From Paenibacillus sp. yr247 (lineage in GTDB: Bacteria; Bacillota; Bacilli; Paenibacillales; NBRC-103111), in NCBI RefSeq assembly GCF_900103825.1, contig NZ_FNIF01000003.1:62001-126000 (forward strand): a stretch of 64,000 nt of DNA, read 5' to 3'. A program made the translations under genes and the position numbers. Shown piece after piece: positions 52,980 to 62,623 of this stretch (within the stretch, counting starts at the first letter, position 1; every line of letters begins with the position of its first letter). Under the pieces are notes generated by a model. That model saw only the letters and a program-made list of their open reading frames with translations, searched no databases and was not told the DNA's origin.

Positions 52980-53711
52980 ATGTCGGATGACTCTCGCTTT
53001 TATAAAAGAACCATTGTCAAAGATGAACTCACCTCTGTCATACTCCAAGAAAATCGCTCATTGCGGATTTATCTTCCTCCTGGTTACAACGAACTGCTCT
53101 CCTATCCGGTTATTTATTGCCAAGATGGTGAACAATTTTTCAATTTCGGCAGAATTGCAACTACGATCACCCGCTGCATTTTAGATGAAGGCTTGGAGCC
53201 TGCGATTGTGGTCGGTGTCGATGTCAATAACGCCAATCGCACTTCTGAATATGCGCCTGAAGGAGAACGCCATGACGCATACTGCCGCTTTTTTGCCGAA
53301 GAGCTCCTCCCTTATGTAGAAAGCCGCTATCCGATTCGTACGGAACGGACTGAGCGCGTTGTGGCAGGTGATTCCCTAGGGGGGACCGTATCCTTGCATC
53401 TCGCCTTAGATTATCCTAGCCTTTTTTGCCGTGTTATATCCTTATCGGGCGCATTTTTCGACATTACCAGAGAACGCATCAAAGCGGAGAACGATTTGTC
53501 ATGGCTAGAGATGTACATGCTAATTGGTTTGGACGAAACAGATGTAAAAACGGAACGCGGAACTTTTGATTTCGTCAGAGAAAATCGCTTAGCCAAAGAG
53601 GAGCTAGTAAACAAAAATACCACCCTTCACTATATGGAGAAGCCAGGAAAGCATTTATGGGGATTCTGGCAAGGGGAACTGGACGCGGCTCTGCATTATT
53701 TTCTAGGATGA
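52980..53711 (+). CDS. Alpha/beta hydrolase, esterase D (PF00756) type
   Basis: A 243-residue esterase like the enterochelin-esterase/YbbA group. SLRIYLPPGYNELLSYPVIY is the conserved N-terminal strand-loop, VVAGDSLGGTVSLHLALDYP carries the nucleophile Ser, Asp is in LIGLDETDVKTE and His in KPGKHLWGFW. Substrate unknown; no signal peptide. AAAGGAG before ATG 52980. It is divergent from pdhA and shares a terminator with the convergent lipL. Confidence 0.9.
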   Translation: MSDDSRFYKRTIVKDELTSVILQENRSLRIYLPPGYNELLSYPVIYCQDGEQFFNFGRIATTITRCILDEGLEPAIVVGVDVNNANRTSEYAPEGERHDAYCRFFAEELLPYVESRYPIRTERTERVVAGDSLGGTVSLHLALDYPSLFCRVISLSGAFFDITRERIKAENDLSWLEMYMLIGLDETDVKTERGTFDFVRENRLAKEELVNKNTTLHYMEKPGKHLWGFWQGELDAALHYFLG

Positions 53712-53723
53712 ATCGATATAAAA

Positions 53724-53768
53724 AAAGCGGTCCACTTTCGTCTCATGACGAGATCTGGACCGCTTTGC
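53724..53768. terminator. Bidirectional terminator between the esterase gene and lipL
   Basis: AAAGCGGTCC and GGACCGCTTT pair over 10 bp with a loop of about 22 nt; the lipL stop is immediately adjacent. Confidence 0.8.
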
Positions 53769-54596
53769 TTACTGTATAATCGCGTAGCGATGCTTTAACA
53801 GCTCCATCATAGTGTGAATCTGCACTTCGTCCGGATACCCTAGGATATCCCTAGGGCTCTGCACTTGCAGCCCTCTGGCGCCCAGTATCTCTACTAAATT
53901 TTCAGTGAAACGCTCAGACGTTAACGGTAAATTTAAACACTCAGATAGGCTTGCCATACTTCCTGGAGCCACTATTGGATAATCGCTTGGCGATGCTGAG
54001 CCTGCCGCACGCTCGTAGAAACCTCTAGCTAATGATGCTTTCTCCTCACCTTGGCCCTCCACGATAATAAACGCTTGAACGGATAAAGCTAACTGCTGCC
54101 TGCGCTGCGCAATACCGCAAAACTTACGCCCATCGACACTTAGATCGAATTCCCCAGGACAAAATGAACCCATAACCTCACCCTGATCGATGCGATTGGT
54201 AAGTTTACTCATAACGTCACGTATTAACGCCACCATCAAATCAAAGTCCTTGCGGTGCTCCATATCACCAACTTCTTTAGGTAATAACAGCGAGACATTC
54301 ACGACACCCAAATCCAGTGGAACTGCGGCCCCCCCAGAGTTTCTAACTGCCGTATCATAACCTTGCTTTAGTAACCATTCATTAGCTATGGCTGCTTCCG
54401 GGAGACGACTATCTCTTAATCCCATCACAAATGCTCGCGGATGCCTCCAGATGTGCAGGATCGGTGGTGCTATTTTACCAATTGCCCGGCAAAGGAGTTC
54501 TTCTAGTGCGAATGAATAAAGGATATGTTGCGATTCGGTTTCACCGGATCGATCAAGAATGACCATAGAAGAAAATGAAAGTGGTAACATTGTCAT
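53769..54596 (-). CDS. lipL: Octanoyl-[GcvH]:protein N-octanoyltransferase
   Basis: A 275-residue member of the LplA/LipB/LipM fold. RNSGGAAVPLDLGVVNVSL and GSFCPGEFDLSVDGRKFCGI with AQRRQ match LipL (Cys near residue 145 is the acyl carrier) rather than LipM or LplA. LipL moves octanoyl from GcvH to E2 subunits, after which LipA inserts sulfur. Its position about 1 kb from the pdh operon, whose E2 is a target, supports the call. No clear Shine-Dalgarno precedes ATG 54596; the in-frame ATG two codons later is an alternative. Confidence 0.9.
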   Translation of the reverse strand: MTMLPLSFSSMVILDRSGETESQHILYSFALEELLCRAIGKIAPPILHIWRHPRAFVMGLRDSRLPEAAIANEWLLKQGYDTAVRNSGGAAVPLDLGVVNVSLLLPKEVGDMEHRKDFDLMVALIRDVMSKLTNRIDQGEVMGSFCPGEFDLSVDGRKFCGIAQRRQQLALSVQAFIIVEGQGEEKASLARGFYERAAGSASPSDYPIVAPGSMASLSECLNLPLTSERFTENLVEILGARGLQVQSPRDILGYPDEVQIHTMMELLKHRYAIIQ

Positions 54597-54790
54597 TTGC
54601 TTATTCTCCTGTGCTTACGATTTGAGTAGTCCATCTATAGAATTGTAAGCCATACAAGCTTAAGTCACAATGCTGAAATCGATATCATATGTCAAAAAAC
54701 ATCGAAATTTTGGAAAGAAATCAAAGGAGTTTCATACTTTCTGTCGAAATAAAAAGAAACACCAAATTTTTAATTAAGTAGGCGAGATCA

Positions 54791-56059
54791 TTGAATGTAT
54801 TTGACGATTTACTACTCAACATGCTTGTTTTAACCACACCCATCTTACTTTGTCATATCGTATGGCTGGATAGGCCAGGTCCCATTAACTTTAATGGTTT
54901 AGATCGAGCATTTATCGGGCTCATTTGTTCACTAATCGCCATATTTTGTATGTCACATCCCTTTTTTACGATAACAGGCAACCATTTTGATCTACGTATT
55001 ATTCCCTTACTGGTCGCTTTCCTCTACAGCGGCATACGTTCAGGACTCGCAGTCTCCGCTATCATACTGGTCTACGCCTATTACATCGATGGTCCCGATT
55101 TCTTATGGATTGTTACCTTGTCCGCTCTTCTTGTGCCCTTCATCCTGGCTTTCATTGTTCTCAGCAATTGGAAGCACTTAACCCCAAAAGTAATGTTTCC
55201 GAGTCTACTTGCCTTCATTAGCGCTCTAGCTTCCTTCTGTATGACCATGCTTTATCGTATTGGTTCTTTTGTCTCTATAGATAGCACCTTTGTGCTTTAC
55301 GGCTTGTTATTCTGTATCGTTCATATGCTCACAATGTGGTTGTTAAGTTATTTAATTGTTCGTATCCGTGAAAATATAGCGATGCGCCAAGAAGTCCAGC
55401 GCTCCGAGAAGCTTAATGTGTTAAGTGAGTTGGCTGCTTCTGTTGCCCACGAAATTCGTAACCCTATGACCGTTGCCCGCGGCTTTATGCAAATACTCAG
55501 CCAATCCCAAGTTACAGAGGACAAAAAGCTCGTCTATACGACCATGGTCATTGAAGAAATTGACCGAGCGCAAAATATTATTACCAACTATTTATCCTTC
55601 GCCAAACCACAAGCCGAGAAGCTCGAAGAGCTGGATGTATCCTCCTTATCTCTCAAATTAAGCAATCTCATTAAACCTTACGCGTCTATGAGAGGTGTTG
55701 AAATTAATTTCGACTTGGAGCCACTGCTTATGATCAAAGCCAACAACGAAAAAATGATTCAATGCTTAGTTAATTTAACAAAAAACGGCATTGAGGCAAT
55801 GCCTAGTGGCGGCACTCTACAAATATCAGGCTTCAAAAAAAGCTCAAAGGTTATTTTGCAAATTAAAGATAATGGTATTGGCATGACTGCCGAAGAAGTA
55901 AATCGTCTCGGAACACCCTTTTACTCAACAAAAAATAAAGGCACGGGTCTTGGCATGATGGTCTCCTATAGAATCATCAAAACCTTCGGCGGCCTTATAG
56001 AGGTAACGAGCCAACCGGATCAAGGAACATGTTTTACAATTTCATTACCGTCCATTTGA
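54791..56059 (+). CDS. KinB-like membrane sensor histidine kinase
   Basis: A 422-residue kinase. The N-terminal half (about residues 1-200) is six or so membrane segments without a large external domain, as in KinB and 5TMR-LYT sensors. The kinase core has SVAHEIRNPMTVARGFMQIL (His near residue 221), LVNLTKNGIEAMPSGG, IKDNGIGMTAEE and GTGLGMMVSYRII. It resembles sporulation kinases that feed Spo0F, and no response regulator is adjacent. The start is TTG 54791 with only a weak AGGCGAG. Its end overlaps the convergent PBP gene by 15 bp. Confidence 0.9.
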   Translation: MNVFDDLLLNMLVLTTPILLCHIVWLDRPGPINFNGLDRAFIGLICSLIAIFCMSHPFFTITGNHFDLRIIPLLVAFLYSGIRSGLAVSAIILVYAYYIDGPDFLWIVTLSALLVPFILAFIVLSNWKHLTPKVMFPSLLAFISALASFCMTMLYRIGSFVSIDSTFVLYGLLFCIVHMLTMWLLSYLIVRIRENIAMRQEVQRSEKLNVLSELAASVAHEIRNPMTVARGFMQILSQSQVTEDKKLVYTTMVIEEIDRAQNIITNYLSFAKPQAEKLEELDVSSLSLKLSNLIKPYASMRGVEINFDLEPLLMIKANNEKMIQCLVNLTKNGIEAMPSGGTLQISGFKKSSKVILQIKDNGIGMTAEEVNRLGTPFYSTKNKGTGLGMMVSYRIIKTFGGLIEVTSQPDQGTCFTISLPSI

Positions 56060-57859
56060 ATCGCTTGCTAGTATATCCATTATCCCTTTGAACAAAGGAA
56101 TGGCCTTGTTGCTTTCGGAAGGATCGGTATTCTTAATAACGACAGATACGGCATATTTCGGAGAAGCAGCAGGTCCATATCCAATGAACCATTGATTAAC
56201 CTTCTCCTGCTTTCCGATCTTTATTTGAGCTGTACCGGATTTCCCTGCCAGCTTCCACTTTGCATCCTTTAAACCTTGGCCAGTTCCATCGGTTACAACC
56301 TCTTTCATCCAGTTTACTAATGTGCGGCTTGTCGCAGCAGATACACGCCCCGACCCATCATTTAATTCGTGGGCAGGAAATTTCTCCATCACATGATCCG
56401 TCTGATATCGAATTTCTTGAACAACTCTTGGCGAATACCCCTGACCGCCATGCAGCAAAGTTACAATCATATTCGACGCCTGCAAAGGGGTCATCATAAC
56501 ATCTCTTTGACCGATGGCTGTCTGCATGAGTACTCCCTCATCGTTATGCGGGGTATGGGCTCCAAATAACTGTCCGCTCTCTTCTGCATCTAATTGATGG
56601 AGGATTTGCTTAGTGTCCGTCTTCCCTGTCCACCCAACCTCGTTCAATACGCCAAGCTTATGTGCATAACTTTCTAATTGAACTGGTGTCAAACGCTGCA
56701 TTACTTTTGCAAACACAATATTACAGGATTGTGCATAACCCTGTTCTAACGTTAAAGGCCCATGGCCATCTTTTCTCCAGCATGTAAATCCATACTTCCC
56801 AAGAGCCCCTTCACAGTTGAAAGTCTCTTTGGGGTCGACTACTCTCTCATCCAATGCTGCTGCGGCTACAATTGTTTTGAAAATGGAGCCAGGTGCTGTC
56901 GCCTTTACCGCATAATTGCTCCAGCTATTGCTTGCAAGATCCACTTGCGTTGGATCATAATTAGGTCTGCTCGCCATCGCGACGATATCGCCTTGTTCCA
57001 CCTCCTGAACAACAGTGGCACCTTCCCGAATATTCAGCTTATCCATAAGCCTTTCAATTTGCTGCTGCACACTTAAATCCAGTGTTGTAACTAATTTGAC
57101 AGGATAGAAGGTGTTATCGGGCGCGATCATGCGTGCATCCAGGCCAGATAGCGGTCTTTTCCCTGCATCTGTAAAATAAGAGATCGATGTCTCCCCTATG
57201 CCGCGAAGCCACAGATCAAAAGTTTTCTCCAGTCCTGCCCCTCCAATCTTCGAGGTGAGTGAAACCTTTCCTTTCTCCAGATCAGCACCGTAAATACTCA
57301 ACACTCTGTCCGGATTTTGCCCGATGAACCCAATCAGTTGACGCGCAGTCATTCCTGAAGGGTAGCGATCTTCCATCTCTACCACTTTCAAATTCGGCAA
57401 GCCGATCGCATTAATTTGCTCTTCTTGTTGATCGCTTAACGCTGCCGGCTTCCCGCTATCCGAGGTGCGCCAAACTTGTGGCTCTTTCAAATCATGAGTG
57501 AAAGCCAGCCAATTGTCTTTATTAGTTCCTAAAGTGCGGGCCAACTTGTTGACTTGTTGCGGTTTTAGTCGTAAGTCGCTATTAATAGGAAACACAACTA
57601 GGGATTTAATGATCTTTCCCGTCATCGGCTTTAGATTGCGATCCATAATTTCCCCACGGCCGCTATCCAGTACAAGTGCGCGCTGCCTTTGTACCACCGA
57701 GTTTTTAAGCAAATTAACACCTCGTGAGGAGTAGCTTTCCGTTGCGGCTATTTGTATCCAAAAAAGCTTGCCAACGATCCCCATAAATAAGAACAAGATC
57801 GTGAAGAGTACAAGAAAGATACGACGCTTTTCAAGAGAAGACAATTGTTTGATCTTCAT
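56045..57859 (-). CDS. pbpI: Class B penicillin-binding protein
   Basis: A 604-residue transpeptidase with one N-terminal membrane anchor (IFLVLFTILFLFMGIVGKLF), a dimerisation domain and the catalytic domain: SxxK in APGSIFKTIVA (Ser near 324), SxN in YAQSCNIVFAK and KSGT in KLAGKSGTAQIK. It cross-links peptidoglycan outside the membrane. Length and position next to the trhP-mltG cluster match B. subtilis pbpI (PBP4b), which lies in the same neighbourhood; symbol by synteny. No PASTA domains, so it is not a SpoVD-like protein with PASTA. Confidence 0.85.
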   Translation of the reverse strand: MKIKQLSSLEKRRIFLVLFTILFLFMGIVGKLFWIQIAATESYSSRGVNLLKNSVVQRQRALVLDSGRGEIMDRNLKPMTGKIIKSLVVFPINSDLRLKPQQVNKLARTLGTNKDNWLAFTHDLKEPQVWRTSDSGKPAALSDQQEEQINAIGLPNLKVVEMEDRYPSGMTARQLIGFIGQNPDRVLSIYGADLEKGKVSLTSKIGGAGLEKTFDLWLRGIGETSISYFTDAGKRPLSGLDARMIAPDNTFYPVKLVTTLDLSVQQQIERLMDKLNIREGATVVQEVEQGDIVAMASRPNYDPTQVDLASNSWSNYAVKATAPGSIFKTIVAAAALDERVVDPKETFNCEGALGKYGFTCWRKDGHGPLTLEQGYAQSCNIVFAKVMQRLTPVQLESYAHKLGVLNEVGWTGKTDTKQILHQLDAEESGQLFGAHTPHNDEGVLMQTAIGQRDVMMTPLQASNMIVTLLHGGQGYSPRVVQEIRYQTDHVMEKFPAHELNDGSGRVSAATSRTLVNWMKEVVTDGTGQGLKDAKWKLAGKSGTAQIKIGKQEKVNQWFIGYGPAASPKYAVSVVIKNTDPSESNKAIPLFKGIMDILASDSNGR

Positions 57860-57951
57860 GCCTATAACTCCTAACTACACAATGACTGCTTTTGCTTTCA
57901 GTATAGTCATTCCTGTTCTTGGGCAAACCGTCAAATTACCTTCAACAGAAC

Positions 57952-57983
57952 AAAAAAATCCACCCTCCTTTATAGAGAGTGGA
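57952..57983 (-). terminator. Terminator of the chemoreceptor gene at 58002
   Basis: On the minus strand TCCACTCTC and GAGGGTGGA form a 9-bp stem (one wobble), then TTTTTTTG. Confidence 0.8.
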
Positions 57984-58001
57984 CTACGAATATTATGTAG
58001 G

Positions 58002-60155
58002 CTAGACTTCGAATTTAGACAATGTATCGGTGAGCGATTTGGACAATGAATCCAGCTTGTCCGACAGTTTAACTAAGCCATCGCTAATGCTAAGCTGTTC
58101 GGAGCTCAAGGAAGCAACTTCTTCCGATGTAGCAAGGGATTCCTCAGCAACAGCGCTGACATTCGTCATTGCATCGGATAGAACAACTTGCGATTGCTCC
58201 AATGTGGAGATCGAATCACTTACCGTGCTGAGTTGTTCAATGAAACCACCCATGTGATTCGTTACTTGTTTGAAGATGGTGTCGGCTTCTTTTACCGCTA
58301 AAATTTGTTCTTGGAAAATTGGTGTTGCTGTCGAAAGAACTTTCACTGTCTCATCGATTTCTTTCTGAATGGTTTCTGTAATTTGACCTACGACATCAAT
58401 CGATTGTCTGGACTGATCCGCTAGCTTACGAATCTCATCTGCAACGACCATGAAGCCTTTACCGGCAGCGCCAGCACGCGCAGCCTCAATTGTCGCATTC
58501 AAAGATAAAATATTGGTTTGTTTCGTCATGTTATTTAGAACATCCAGAATTTTACGGATAGAACGGGTACTATCTTTCAAATTATCAACTTTATCCACCA
58601 TCGAGCGGATCATTTCCTCTGTAAGGTTCGTTTTTGAGATAAGCTCGGACATATACTTCGTACCTTGCTCACTGGAGCTTTGAACATCCGCCGCAGCTGT
58701 TCCCATTTCGAGGTTGGCTTCGATAACCTGTTTCATTTGTTCGCCAATATGATAAGTCAACTCATTGCCTCTCTCAGACTCCGTCGCCAATCCTCCGGCA
58801 CCATTGGAAATCTCATCCGTAGCCACAGCAATTTCTCTTGCAGCTGTTGCTGTTACCTTCGAGGAATTCGTTAATTCTTGAGCGGTTTCGAATACAGCTT
58901 GTGCAGATGTACTGGTTTGTTGAACCAGGGTCGTAATCTGCTGCATCATCACATCAAAGCTTGAACCCAGCTGTCCTATTTCATCTTGTGTTTTGTAGTT
59001 AGCACGCACAGTAAGCTTCCCTTTTGCACCTTGCTGCATCAGGTTACGAAGATTAATCAGAGGACGTCCTATCATTCTAGCTACAAATAATCCGATTAGT
59101 ACGGCTGCAATAGCCGCAAACAAAGCGATTAAAAGCGTATAATTGAAAATTTTCTTAGCATCCTTCACAAGCGAGCTCACAGGGATATCACCAACGAGAT
59201 TCCAACCGGATATCGTTGATTTATAATAGGCAACCAAGTGATCGTCTTTGGTTATAAAAGAGCCATGTCCTTCATCTTGTTGATCTTTCGTCAATTGAAT
59301 AGCAGCATTTTTCTCAATTTCCGCAGTATCCTTAATAGCAATATTTTTGTTCACTGCATTCGTAATGACAACTTTACTATCATCACCTAATGACATCCCA
59401 TTAAGTTCTTTATTCAGAATATCTGTACTCAGTTCTATTAATAGAATAGCTGAAGAGCTATTAGATATTGTACTCAATACACGGCCAATGGCAAATGTAT
59501 TCGTCGAGTTGCTGGAATATCCTTTGATCTTACTATCCAACCAAACCACTTTCCCGCGATTGTCTACAATCTTCTTAAACCATTCATCCGCGATTGAGTT
59601 GTCGCTCAATGTGCTTCCACCCGAGCCCGTAATGACGATCAGCTTACCATCTGGTCTGTACAGATGAAGCGTTTTAATTGACTTGTTCGAGAACGTTATC
59701 ACATTCAGTTTCTCTGTCAATTGGCGAGTAACCTCAAGAAATTCATAAGAGGAAGGATCTAATGTAGGGACTTTATCAATTAGATTTTGAAATTCCTTAT
59801 TAAGCATTATTTGTAAGGATACATCATCAAAAGTTTGATAAAGGAAATCTAGTTTTTGTCCCGCCTGCGTTACGGTTTGGAGACTAGATTCAGACACTTT
59901 GTTCTTTATCACATTTTTGGATACCGTGTAGGAAATCATACCCACGATAAGAACGAAAAACAAAATACTTGCAAAAAACATTAAAAACAGCTTCATTCCT
60001 ACGGATTTCACTGGATTTTCCAGCTTAACTTGCTTCATTTCTTTAAAAGCACCCGTACCCATTTGCTTAGATGTCTTGCTAGCTGAGCCAAATGCTTGAA
60101 CGAAAGATTTGACTACTTTGTTAAAAGCGAGAATACGTTGGAGTCTTTTTTTCAT
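58002..60155 (-). CDS. Methyl-accepting chemotaxis protein, Cache sensor
   Basis: A 717-residue chemoreceptor. TM1 ([20 protein letters not shown]) starts near residue 60, a double-Cache-like external domain of about 280 residues follows, TM2 ([20 protein letters not shown]) comes next and then HAMP. The signalling domain has the hairpin [23 protein letters not shown] 60155 follows GGCGGTG; the longer frame adds 32 unlikely residues. The unusually long cytoplasmic N-terminus before TM1 (about 55 residues) is rare in chemoreceptors. Single gene bounded by terminators. Confidence 0.93.
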   Translation of the reverse strand: MKKRLQRILAFNKVVKSFVQAFGSASKTSKQMGTGAFKEMKQVKLENPVKSVGMKLFLMFFASILFFVLIVGMISYTVSKNVIKNKVSESSLQTVTQAGQKLDFLYQTFDDVSLQIMLNKEFQNLIDKVPTLDPSSYEFLEVTRQLTEKLNVITFSNKSIKTLHLYRPDGKLIVITGSGGSTLSDNSIADEWFKKIVDNRGKVVWLDSKIKGYSSNSTNTFAIGRVLSTISNSSSAILLIELSTDILNKELNGMSLGDDSKVVITNAVNKNIAIKDTAEIEKNAAIQLTKDQQDEGHGSFITKDDHLVAYYKSTISGWNLVGDIPVSSLVKDAKKIFNYTLLIALFAAIAAVLIGLFVARMIGRPLINLRNLMQQGAKGKLTVRANYKTQDEIGQLGSSFDVMMQQITTLVQQTSTSAQAVFETAQELTNSSKVTATAAREIAVATDEISNGAGGLATESERGNELTYHIGEQMKQVIEANLEMGTAAADVQSSSEQGTKYMSELISKTNLTEEMIRSMVDKVDNLKDSTRSIRKILDVLNNMTKQTNILSLNATIEAARAGAAGKGFMVVADEIRKLADQSRQSIDVVGQITETIQKEIDETVKVLSTATPIFQEQILAVKEADTIFKQVTNHMGGFIEQLSTVSDSISTLEQSQVVLSDAMTNVSAVAEESLATSEEVASLSSEQLSISDGLVKLSDKLDSLSKSLTDTLSKFEV

Positions 60156-60289
60156 TTTGTCACCGCCATTAGTTTCTTCTTCATGTACGCAACCTGTTTT
60201 AAGACTAATATGAAAAGGGTTACACTTGAAGTTTTTAAACAATTTCGACATACTTAAACAATTTCCTTTAAAATTCGATCTAACTTAAA

Positions 60290-60335
60290 TAAAAAAAATA
60301 GAAACTTTCTCCAATATACCTGAGTCTGGAGAAAG
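60290..60335 (-). terminator. Terminator of the mltG-trhP operon
   Basis: On the minus strand CTTTCTCCA and TGGAGAAAG form a 9-bp stem, followed by TTTCTATTTTTTTT. It lies 12 bp after trhP2. Confidence 0.85.
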
Positions 60336-60346
60336 CTTCCATGGTA

Positions 60347-61630
60347 CTATTTACCTGTTTTTTTACGCATCATATCCCATTTTTTTACAGGTAAGTCGGT
60401 TTTTATTTTAATTAATTGAAGCGGATGTCTAGCAGCTTCTAACTCTTGGTCTTCCTCATTCCATATCACGCCAACCTCTTGCTTGAAATGCGTACCTTGC
60501 GGTCCGAAAAACTCAATTTCTTGCCCAGGCTTAAAATGATTTCTTTGCTGTATGAGCGCGATACCCGATTCAGCATCATATGACATAACCAAACCGACGA
60601 AATCAAAACCAACGACTTTGTCCTCTGGTTCGAAAATATGATCCTCATGTCCAGGAGCTTCATAGAAGAAACCGGCGTTCAAAGGACGATTTGCGGCTTT
60701 ATAAATTTCATCCTGCCACTCAGGATTGAGCTCAAAATGCTCTGGATCTGCAAAGTAGGCATCAATGGCTTGGCGGTACGCATTCACAACCGTAGCCACA
60801 TAATGAATACTTTTCATACGCCCCTCAATTTTGAAGCTGTCTACACCCGATTCGATCATTTCCGCAATATGTTCTATCATGCTTAGATCCTTCGATCCCA
60901 TCGTGAAAGCATCATCTTCCTCATTAAACATTGGCAGGTCTGTGGCCAAAGGGGATGAGAGAGGTTGATCCTTTGCAAACAAATCGTATTTCCAGCGGCA
61001 TGATTGCGAGCAGCCTCCGCGATTGGAATCACGATCCGTAAAATGATTAGAAAGCACACATCTGCCCGAATATGAACTGCACATTGCCCCGTGAATGAAT
61101 GCTTCAATCTCCACATCGACATGAGCCTTAATTTGATCAATTTCTTTCATGCTGACTTCGCGGGCCAGAACAACTCGTTCAATGCCTTGCTCTTTCCAGA
61201 ACTTAACGGTTTGCCAGTTCATGGCGGACTGCTGCGTACTTACATGTACCTCCAGCTTAGGCGCAACTCTCCTACAAGTCTCCATGATAATGGGATCGGC
61301 CGCGATAATAGCAGTAATTCCAACCTCTTGAAGCCCCCTTAAATAATCGTCAAGGCCTTCTATATCCTCGTTATGAGCATAAATATTCGTCGCAACGAAT
61401 ACCTTTGCCCCATATTGATTGGCAAACTCTACCCCTTCGCGCATTTCCTCCAGTGAAAAGTTATCCGCGTTGGATCGAAGTCCGTACTTCTGGCCACCAA
61501 TGTATACCGCATCCGCACCGTAATGGATCGCGAATTTAAGCTTTTCTAAACTGCCTGCAGGAGCAAGTAATTCCGGCTTTTGCAGCCTTACACGCTTTCC
61601 TCTAGCTCGCGCTTCTAATGCTGTCGTCAT
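60347..61630 (-). CDS. trhP2: U32 family protein, tRNA 5-hydroxyuridine synthesis
   Basis: A 427-residue U32-family protein. PELLAPAGSLEKLKFAIHYG is the N-terminal barrel start; EAFIHGAMCSSYSGRCVLSN with the later GGCSQSCRW gives the conserved Cys set that can hold an Fe-S cluster. In B. subtilis YrrO (TrhP2) with YrrN (TrhP1) makes 5-hydroxyuridine at tRNA position 34 using prephenate. ATG 61630 follows AGAAGG. It follows trhP1 closely. Older annotation as a collagenase-like peptidase is probably wrong for this gene. Confidence 0.9.
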   Translation of the reverse strand: MTTALEARARGKRVRLQKPELLAPAGSLEKLKFAIHYGADAVYIGGQKYGLRSNADNFSLEEMREGVEFANQYGAKVFVATNIYAHNEDIEGLDDYLRGLQEVGITAIIAADPIIMETCRRVAPKLEVHVSTQQSAMNWQTVKFWKEQGIERVVLAREVSMKEIDQIKAHVDVEIEAFIHGAMCSSYSGRCVLSNHFTDRDSNRGGCSQSCRWKYDLFAKDQPLSSPLATDLPMFNEEDDAFTMGSKDLSMIEHIAEMIESGVDSFKIEGRMKSIHYVATVVNAYRQAIDAYFADPEHFELNPEWQDEIYKAANRPLNAGFFYEAPGHEDHIFEPEDKVVGFDFVGLVMSYDAESGIALIQQRNHFKPGQEIEFFGPQGTHFKQEVGVIWNEEDQELEAARHPLQLIKIKTDLPVKKWDMMRKKTGK

Positions 61631-61655
61631 CTCGGAGAGCACCTTCTTTCATCTA

Positions 61656-62585
61656 TCAATATACCTGTTCTTTGTAGAAAAATCCGTAAGATAATTCACG
61701 TTCAGGGTCTTGTAACCGGGCTATTGCATCCAACCATTCTTGTTGGAACACATAGCCATCAGGATCAGCCGCATAAGCGTCAATAACAGCACGATAGCTT
61801 CTCACTACTGTTTCATTATACACAGAAGACTTTAAAAGACCTTCGATTTTCAAGCTATCTATGTGACCATCCATTAGCTCAGGCAAATTTTCCAACATAC
61901 ATATATCTTCGGAACTCATAATGTGCGTGCCATTGCCATCTTCATATACCGGATAACGCTGATCACGGCGTTCATGCTCAATCAAGAAAAGCCCGCGCTC
62001 TATGGAACGATCCTGAGGAGCTGAATCTTTTCCTTGGTGCTCGATATAATTTTTCACTAACTCTCGCTTTGAGTGATAAATATTGGTGATGCCATGTACT
62101 TGAACTTCAACAGCCAGCTCTGCATGCTCTTTAAAAGCCAAAACCTGCTCCATATTCAGCTCTCTCGCAAGCACGACACGGGTAGCACCTTGTTTGGCCC
62201 AATAATTCGCAGTCGCGTAATTGGTTGACGTCATTTCTGCATTCCAATGGAGCGGCAACGGTTTAGATAAACTACGGGAAGCCATTAGCACAGCGGGATC
62301 ACCGAATATGACCGCATCCACACCGTATTCCTGTAATTTTCTCAAATATTCGAATAGCCCCTCTAGAGACTCATTATCGAAAATTTTGTTTACGGCAACA
62401 TATACGTTTGCCTTCTTTTCGTGCGCCCAGACTACAGCTTCCTGAATCTCGTCCAGCTTAAATTCTCCTGGAAGACGCATGCCATAGCGCTCTTCGCCAA
62501 TGATGACAGCATCTGCGCCTGCTTCAATTAATCTTTTCACTTCAGTTACCGTGCTGCAGCTTACTACTAACTCTGGTTTTTTCAC
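61656..62585 (-). CDS. trhP1: U32 family protein, tRNA 5-hydroxyuridine synthesis partner
   Basis: A 309-residue U32-family protein without the Fe-S cysteines: where TrhP2 has MCSSYSGRC this protein reads VQVHGITNIYHSKRELV, as YrrN does. The barrel core VSCSTVTEVKRLIEAGADAV, IFGDPAVLMAS and LKIEGLLKSSVYNETVVRSY is conserved. It likely forms a complex with TrhP2. In B. subtilis the methyltransferase gene trmR sits between mltG and trhP1; here mltG and trhP1 are directly adjacent (38 bp apart). Confidence 0.9.
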   Translation of the reverse strand: MKKPELVVSCSTVTEVKRLIEAGADAVIIGEERYGMRLPGEFKLDEIQEAVVWAHEKKANVYVAVNKIFDNESLEGLFEYLRKLQEYGVDAVIFGDPAVLMASRSLSKPLPLHWNAEMTSTNYATANYWAKQGATRVVLARELNMEQVLAFKEHAELAVEVQVHGITNIYHSKRELVKNYIEHQGKDSAPQDRSIERGLFLIEHERRDQRYPVYEDGNGTHIMSSEDICMLENLPELMDGHIDSLKIEGLLKSSVYNETVVRSYRAVIDAYAADPDGYVFQQEWLDAIARLQDPERELSYGFFYKEQVY

Positions 62586-62623
62586 TTGCTTACCCTACCT
62601 TCTGTCTGCTTCCTATCGTGGTT

